Under the pieces are notes generated by a model. It saw nothing but the letters and a program-made list of their open reading frames with translations. It had not been told where the DNA came from and did no database searches. Both the position numbers and the translations under genes were made by a program. From Loripinus fragilis (lineage: Eukaryota > Mollusca > Bivalvia > Lucinida > Lucinidae), in NCBI GenBank assembly GCA_964019695.1, contig OZ026515.1, positions 41,903,994-41,967,993 on the forward strand: a stretch of DNA of 64,000 nt, read 5' to 3'. The stretch's first letter is position 1. Each line of letters begins with the position of its first letter. Shown here piece by piece: positions 47,901 to 56,900 of the stretch.

Positions 47901-50900
47901 ACGAGGTTTCTGTGAGAATCTATAACGTAGAAATCTGCCTAACTCTAAAAAATCTATTTTAAATTGAAAAATAATTAATAACAACAATATTTCTAAGACT
48001 TGGTATCGATATTTTGCACCACCCGCAGGTGTGCACTATAATTACCGTGTGAGTCCATCTGTCCGCCCAATTTGCTTTCCACACATTCCTTCTGACACTT
48101 GACACTGATTAATCTCTTTTCACCACGGGTCGTGCACATTACAGTCAGTTGATTTAATTTCAATTTAGGCAAGCAGTTTTTGAGAGAAAATTTTAAGTTA
48201 TCAGTCCGATATACATGTATGTAGAGGAAAACCAACCTGGCGCCAATAATTTTGACGGATCACAATAATTTGGAATAATCTATGTAGACGGTCAACATAG
48301 GGTCACTTGTGCTAACATATTAAAAAATCAGGGAAATAGTTTATAACAAGATTTTTTTAAAGTTTTCTCATATGGTATATGCAAAACTGACCATGTCCCC
48401 CCTGACTATCAATCAGAGAGAATTGAATAATCTTTTGAGAGGATTCTTAAAAATTTGACGATTTGTGCCAAAGTACATAGGGCATGTTAAGCATTTTTTT
48501 TTCAGAGTTAAATTGCAATTTTTTTTTCTTATCCATCAGTTTAAACATGTGTAACCATGTACCCACAACATATGTTTTGGTTAAGAAAGATGAACAATCA
48601 TTTTCCGTTACGCACCCTTATCTGGGGGCCTGAAAGTATATTCAAAATGGGTCAGTATTATCTGACCAAAACGTTTTTTTAAGTTTTTGCTTCTATACAT
48701 GTACATGGTTAAACCACTTCTGCCCTCTTGCGGCTTTTTTGTGCCTATCAGAAAAATCTTAGCTACTTGGTAGAGGGTAACCCAATGACCATTTGTGTAA
48801 AATTATCTTCAAATTTAGCCGGTAGTTTTGGGGAAGAAGACCTGTTTATGTATGGAGAAAGTTAATCCCGCCCCGTGGCGGTCATGTGTTTGGCAGATCA
48901 AACTTATCTGAACGATCATGATGGAGTGTCACCCCGGACCTTGTGTACCAGCTTATTTCGAATTGGGCCAGCAGTTTTTTGTATGGAGAATTTTAACTAT
49001 TTTCCATTTCGGTTACCATGGTAACCGGAATTCTGCATTCAATTGAAATCTGTAAACAATTTTGAAAGAGAACCATCCAAGAATCATTCCTGTAAAGTTT
49101 GGTAACAATCCACAAACAAAAGTTTGGAAACAATCCACCTACAAAAGTTTGATAACAATCCACCGACAAAAGTTTGGTAACAATCCACCTACAAAAATTG
49201 GTAACAATCCACCTACAAATGAAAACTTTTGCCAATGTTGTTCAAAGAGTCGAGTCAGCTAAACTTAGCTTTCAGTGCTAAAATCAGTGGAGCGATTAGG
49301 GATTTCATTAGCATGCCTTTAGATAAAGGTACGTAACAAAAAAAACTTCTTTTTATTTCTCAACCAAAACATATAGTGTGGGTACTCAAAAGAACCATCT
49401 CAATGAGACGGTTCTTTTGGGCACCCAAACATATGTTAAAACTGATAGGATAGAAAATACTCAAACATTTTGTTTATCTAAACCTGTGCATTAACATATT
49501 GGTTTATATAATAATTGAGCCGTGGCATGGGATTTCCAACAATGTGGTATGTGCGACCAGAAAAGCTTCAGATCAGCCTGCGCATACGCGCCCTTGCTAG
49601 TCACTTGAGTAATCTGTGATTGTTAAGCTACTGGCTGAACATCATTTGGAGTTTCTTAGCTTAAAAGGAGGCTGCACAGGCTCGTCTAAGTCTACACTTG
49701 TCGAAATGCCACATTGTTTGAAATCACATGTCACGGCTCAATTAATGCAGTAGTGTCATAATTATGTATGTTTTGTAGGTCGGGGCATCCCTGTTCTCCA
49801 GTAATATTGGAAGTGAACATTTCGTCGGCTTGGCGGGTGCCGGAGCAGCAGCTGGTATTGCCCTCGTTCTATTCGAATGGTTTGTAAGTATCCAAATAAT
49901 CCTTAGGCAGGCTTCTATACTGAGCCAAAGTTCTAACGCATGTTTGTTTTATTTTGATAATATCTATGTCCGAACGAATGGCCTAGGCCGATTAGTTCGC
50001 CTAAACGAAAGTTCATTCAGTTATGCATCGACACTTAGCTTTAACAATATGCCTCAAATTGTTTAAGAAACAAAGCATTCCGATGAGGAAGGGTGGTTGA
50101 AAAATGAAATAAATTGTAATGTTCCAATATTCGATTATGACAAGCATTTCGACATCACGAAATCTGAGTTGATTTTGGGGATTTCTGTCGGAATTCATTA
50201 AGTTTTTAGTGATAAATTATTCTTCCTCAATTCGGCTAGGCATTAAATCCCGTTATTTGCCAATAATTTTTAGTTAGAATTGAGCTAACGTTTTACAGGA
50301 AGTTTCAATTATTGTCAGAGTGAATATGAAGCCGTGTCGTTAAAGTTTTATCGCAATTTCTTAGCAGCAGAAGTAACACATGTTTATCATTCTCTCAATG
50401 AATTCCACGTTGTTGTTGTTTTTTTGTTTTTTTTGGTAATTTACGCGATACTGATTTTGCATAGGGTTGTATGGACGCTCATGCAATAAACGCTCAAATC
50501 TCAATTAACTAAAACTCGACGCTTAATTTTTGAAATTCAACAGAACAATTTTCAAGCGATACCCCTCATCTTACTGGCATTGCGTTGGAGTGTAGGTTAA
50601 TACGGACTTTTTAACTTTATGACCACTCACAAGGACCTTGGACGCAAAAAGCGTTTTTTACCAATCGGACAACACCTCACAGAACCATGCTCCAGACAAA
50701 TTATTCTTAGTTGTTTATTATTAGTTGAGCATATTCCAACATAAACTGCCCTACAGCAATTAGTCCAATATAATGCTGGCCCTTTACGCGTTGCGTAGGA
50801 ACTTTGGCTCAGTATATATAATGGTGTGACTGGAAATTATTTTTCTAATTTGACACATAGGTATGCAAATTTGATCCAAATATACCATGCAGTTCAAAAG

Positions 50901-53900
50901 TTATGAGTATTTTCACTAACTGACCACAATCGGCTGGAATGATGCTCAGCAAACCCTCGCCCATCAAAAAAGGCTGTTACACATGTCAGTGGCCAGATAA
51001 TGCTAACCTCGCGGCTCTCTTGTAGGTGATGTTTTCTTTTGTTCCTGGCAATATCCCATGTGGTATCCTGGCTCTGGTTTGGTACTTGATTGTATCGATC
51101 TCTGATCTTTGCCTTCTTCCTTACTATGCATGTGTATGCAAACTTTGATGAAAATATACCATGTGGTTCAAGTGTTATGAATATTTTCACTAACTGACCA
51201 CGGATGGACGGGCAGACGGACTCACACAGTGACTATAGTGCTCACCAAAGGGTCGTACAATACTACATTTTGAAAATGTGCAAGACGCCGGACCATAGCC
51301 ATACTAATGCCTCACTTGAATCTTCGGCCCAGGTGAGCTAAAGATTCTTTCAGGAACACTATCAGAGTGCCAGACGGTTTGGATCCAGGTCAGGACCGAC
51401 ATTCTGTCGGAACATAGCCATAATTGTGCCTCACTTGAATTTTCGGCCCAGGTGAGCTAAAGATTCTTTCACGAACACTATCAGAGTGCCAACCGGTTTG
51501 GATCCAGGTAAGGAATGTCGGTCCTGATCTGGATTGAAACTGTTTGCAAAGGCTTCAAAAGTCGCCGCTAGCTTAACCCTTAAAGCGCCAAAAAAAATGC
51601 ATCCGAAAATGTCGCCTGCTGAAGTCGTCTGCTGCAAATAATTGCCTAACATTACTGATGAATTAAGTATAGAAGCAAACAGCGTGGACCCAGATTAGAC
51701 TGCTCCTATAGGAGCAGTCTGATCTGGATCCACACTGTTTGCCATAAAGGCTTCTAAAACATTTCAGCAGACGAGAAAAGCAGACGACTTTTGTTGTGAT
51801 TGGCGCACTAGGGGTTAATGTGTCGGTTTATTTTTATTTCAGCCAATATTTCTTATTTTGATGTTGGGATGGCTGTTTATTCCTGTGTATATATCAGCTG
51901 GGGTAAGTAGTGAAATTTTAACTTTTCTACTTTTATTTTCGCCTAACTTGTCCCCTACCGGGTTCATTCGAGAGGACGATAGGTTTACCCTAGGGGGGGG
52001 GGGGGGGTACTCTGATTAATTCATACATACGTAAGCTTGGGTCATTTTTGGGGGTTCAAAATTTTGGATTTCTATATTTTTTGCGGTTTTCAGAGAAATG
52101 AATATTTGGGGGGTTTGAAGACTTTGTGGATATTTTTTGGGGGGTCATCACAAAATTGGACTATAATTAGGGATCATTTCTATACATTTTAGGGTCTTTT
52201 CTTAAGGTCAAGGTACAGAATGGGGGATATTTTTGGAGGTTGCTAAAATTTCAAATATTTTTGGGTGCTTGAAATTCTTGATTTTTTGTGGGTGGATGGT
52301 AGATGCTGGGCCCGAGCCTACGTATGAAGAAAAAATGAGAGTACCCCCCTGAGGTCTTTCAGCGAGTCTTGAGTCCGAATTTGGATCTGGATCCTGCATT
52401 AATCCAAACGTACGATATACAGTAAAACCTGTGTAAAACGACCACTCCCAGAAAGACCGAAAATTGGTTTTCAAGACCAATTATCGCTTAATGCAGGTCA
52501 AAAGTATTGATTGCAGCATTCTGCGATACTTTCAACCTTCATTAAGCTACCATTTGTCATTAAGATCTTTGTTTTGCCTATTTATGAGTGGCCGTTTTAC
52601 ACAGGTTTTACTGTACGTATATATAGCCTTGGCTCATACAACTTGATATGTTGAAAGAGGGGCATATGGAAATTATGCAGATTTTTTTCGGCTCTACGAA
52701 AATCATGGTGGTAGTCTGGTAGATGATTGAATTATTTTATTAGAACCTGGAAATAAAATTAAACTTTTTTTCGTGATTGATTCTTGTAGCCCAGATCTTG
52801 CCATTTAAGAATTTGAATGATAACACATTGTCATCACTGAGCATTTTGATATATTCAAGATGGCGACCAAGGGGTTGGAAAATACATATTATTCCTTCAA
52901 TCGGAAAATATCGACCCAATTCGAGAAGCAAGCCTCGGATGTATATAAGATGTAGTATTATGTATTTTGTTAGCCAGAACTGGCGTAAGGAAAATAAGTT
53001 CTGTAGCATGTGGGTCTATTAAAATCCATTATTCTGTCAACAGAATAAATGAAGTTATGTTTTTCAGTATGATACCACTATAGCGATATTTTATTCATAA
53101 AAACCTAAACTTCATTTATAGCATCTTGTGGAATATGCTACAATTGCACTTGTATTGTATTGGCATGGTTTCTGTGACGTCAGCGTCACGTTATGTAATG
53201 TCAACGTCATTTTATCAAAGTAAACCCACAATGTACATCCGAGGTCTGATTCCACGGAATTGGCCGAGGCAGTTCCGATTGACTATTTCTTTTGTTGCCA
53301 AGATATAGCTTTGAAACTTATTTTTGCACAAGATTCTGCTGTTTAAGACATAAATTTGAAGTGCCTCGAAAAAAGAAGTGCCCAGAATAATTGTGTGATG
53401 TGTGGTCAAATTTATAAAAAAAAAACAAGAAACAAAGCCAAAGTTTGATCTACTAATGCTATAACATGCTAATTTAGCCGTAATATCACCACTCTTTGCT
53501 GACAAACTCATAGGCATTTATTTTTGAATATGTGTGAAAAAAACATAATAAATGTATTAAAACTGTACCGTAAAGCTAGACTGGTTCCAGTCCTTAAAAA
53601 CAAAGTTTTCATCAATGTGCCATATCATATACTTGTAGCTTGTCTTACTCTGATAGCTCTGTCTTAAAACAGAGCCATCAGAGTAAGACTAGCTACAAGT
53701 ATATGATATGCCACATTCATAAAAAATTGTTTTAAGGACTGGAGCCAGTCTACAGTAAAGCCTGTCTTAACGGTCACTCAAAAAGAAGACCAAAAATTGG
53801 TTTTCAAGACCGGTTATAGCCTAAAGCAGGTCAAAAGTATTGCAGTATACTTTATTTAGCTACCATTTGTCTTTAAGACGTTTGTTTTGTCTCTTTTTGA

Positions 53901-56900
53901 GTGCACGCTTAAAGGCATGAATCCTGTACCCCCCCCCCCCCTCAAATTGTTTTAAACGTGTTTCGAACTTACCAAACCCATAAGGTGAAATGAATAAACA
54001 CATCAACCAAAAGACAAATGTTTAGATTAAAGCAAACGTAAAGGACCTCGGACAGTCTTAATGAAGGCTGACAGTCTTAATGAAGGATTGCCCATAAAAA
54101 TGGCCAGAGAAGATTTGAAAGAAAATGATATTTCTTCCATAAAAAGGAAAGTAGGTCCTACCCTCGAATTATCCGCAAAAGTGTTTTCTCATTGGAAAAG
54201 TACCAAGTAAAATATATGGGTCAAACCTCTGTTTTTGCTATTCAACATATAGAAAATAGAAAAAAGTTTTACTGAAGTGCTCCCCCCCCTCCCGGTGACC
54301 AAACTATTCCTTTTGCATACAGTTGTACTTTTACAATTCACACAACATATAAAAATGTCATGATTGGTCACGGGGGGGGGGGGGTGACGTTGTCAAAATG
54401 CTAAAAAACTAAATATCATAAAAACTTATTAGGAACTAATTTTGTACAAACCTGTAGGTAAATATCAATGGCATGTTTCAGGGCTTTTGTTATAATTGTG
54501 TACCTAGTAATAAATTGTCTTATTTCTCAACCGAAACATATGTTGTGGGTACTCATAAGAACTGTGTTTATCTAGAGTACGTTGTATACTGTACACACTG
54601 GTAAATGTATACGTCGATTTGGTGGTATTTACGCGTATTGCCGGTACTTCATAGACCGGAAGTGGTAGATATTGGTGTTAATACTATGTAGAAAAACATG
54701 CCATATGCCTAAAGGACTATAGAATTTGATCATTTTTAAGTATTCAGTATGTGCATGGCGATTTATGTAAGCACTTAGGAATAGGTTTGAGTACCGATCA
54801 TCCAGATCGGTACTCGAATCTATTCCTAAATGCTTACATAAATCGCCATCTGCATGCCGAATACTTAAAAATGATCTAATTCTATAGTCCTTTAGGTATA
54901 TGGCATGTTTTTCTACATAGTATTAAGGCCAAAATCTACCATTTCCGGTCTTTAAGGTACCGGCAATACGCGTAAATACCACCAAATCGACGTATACATT
55001 TACCAGTGTGCTGTATGCAGATATGACAGGTCCAACTGATTGCACTTGAAACATAACAGGTAATAATCAAAAGTCATGGACTTCATACTTATTTATAAGA
55101 AAAGACGCAATCTTCTCAACCTCAATTTTATGCAAACTGATCATTTTCGCCTTAAGTTTTATGCTGCAAACATTATATTTCCATGTATTTAGGTGAATAC
55201 CTGGCGAAACTTTGACTTTCTGTGAAATAAAATTTGGTCACAAAAATACCCCCACCCCCTAAACCCTAAAGTCCTGGGATTAATATACAATATTTTCCAA
55301 ATATTTTTTATTTGCTAGGCGCACTTAAAGCCACATTTTAGAAATAAAGTTTCTATTTTTAAAGAACACAGTAAAGTACTCAAATTGAGGTAAACATTTT
55401 ACCATTTTCGCAAGTCTTAACAAATTATCACTATCAAAACAACAGCATTTATATTAAAATCATCTGTCTAGAATTATTAAAGGGACGTAAATAATTACAA
55501 GCAAGAGAAAAAACACCTATAAGATAATTTACTTTTACATGCAGTTGTCAGCTGTACATATTTATTTTAAAAACATAACTTAATTCTATTTTTACAAATG
55601 ATTTAAAAAGAAAAGAAAATTTTTCGAAACAGTTCATAGTTACAGACCTAGTCTCTTTAATGTACGGGTTAGATTTAAGCACAAAAATATAGTTGTCCAT
55701 AATGCATTATCCTAGCCACAGGCTTTCAAATTTTGGGCAGATAGAATAGGAGAGTGTCCGAGGTCCTTGATAACATTTCTGTTGAATCTTTTATATCGTA
55801 GAATAAGTGTGACTGTTTCAAATGAGGATACCTTTTCTCTAGCTTCCTCTGTGCAAGAAATACACGTCATTTTTAAATGAAATAATCTACAGAGTCTCGG
55901 CAAAGTATTACTTTATTTATAAAAGCATGAATTATGTATGCCCTATTTTTCACTTTCTGAAAAGATCTTTACGCTTGTTTTAGGTAAATGCATATGCCTT
56001 TCAGTAAAAATGAAAGTTTTTCAACCGACCTTTTCTTCAAAGTTAAGCTACCTTGACTTGAGTACTTTATGAGCATAGTGGACTTAGTCTTCCATATATA
56101 ATATTTTAAGGATGTAAACTATTGGGTAGAACAATTAGTTTTACATTAAAGTGTATAGAAATCAGAAAACAGTTTTTTCAATATCACCCCATGTACCTGG
56201 TTCAAAGATTTCGCCTGTATATGCTTGACCATATTTTACAGATTATATATGAATGTGGCTTAGGGGGGCCATGTTCTGCAGCCCAAAATTTCAGAGCTTA
56301 AGCCCGTGAAATGCTTTTTATACCGTACAAGGAATTAATGACAGAAATGAAGTTCTCTAGCACCAGCCTAATAAATTACTTGGTATTCTGAACTAGTTTT
56401 ATGTACATAGCATAAAGATTTGAAGCTGCTTTAGCATCTTTTATGTGTTTTTTTTTTCATAAGAAAACAGTTTACAGAATTGCAGCTTCACTGTAGTTGT
56501 GTTTGTGTTTAACATCCCACCAACAGTTAGGGTCACATAAAGATAGGGCCACGGCTTAAATTTTCATCAAACTGACTGATGAAGTGGGGAATCAAACCTG
56601 CAACCCTTTTAACAAGGCGAGCAGTTTAAATTATCCACTACACGACGGTGACTCCTGCACTGTAGTTAAAGGTGAACTGCCCTGCCGGCCAAGACTGACA
56701 AAGACGTAATATTTTGTTTACGATTGTTAAGAAAAATGTTGACTTGTACACTCCACTTGAGCGAACACGAATCGATAGATCACTTGTGTATTAATTCTAT
56801 CCTGTGGATAGGATTAATAATATACAAGTGATCTATCGATTATAAGTTCCTGACAACTTTGTAAACAAATTATGACGTCACTGTCACTCTTGGCTGGCAG

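Larger units (their letters stand above)
54041..55768 (+). mobile_element. AAGGACCTCGGACA-ended DNA transposon, copy A (with two nested inserts)
   Basis: Terminal repeats AAGGACCTCGGACAGTCTTA and inverse (TGTCCGAGGTCCTT). Aligns, inverted, to copy B (59837-62539) over all common parts. After removing the foldback (54594-55010) and the TTAA MITE (55325-55660) about 970 bp remain. No transposase frame. Confidence 0.88.

Noticed and set aside
43559..48235. Peptide [12 protein letters not shown] conserved between frames at 43559-43804 (+) and 47993-48235 (-)
   Set aside because: The underlying DNA is a shared inverted repeat of which the frame covers only a part. Conservation is at DNA level and extends outside the frames.
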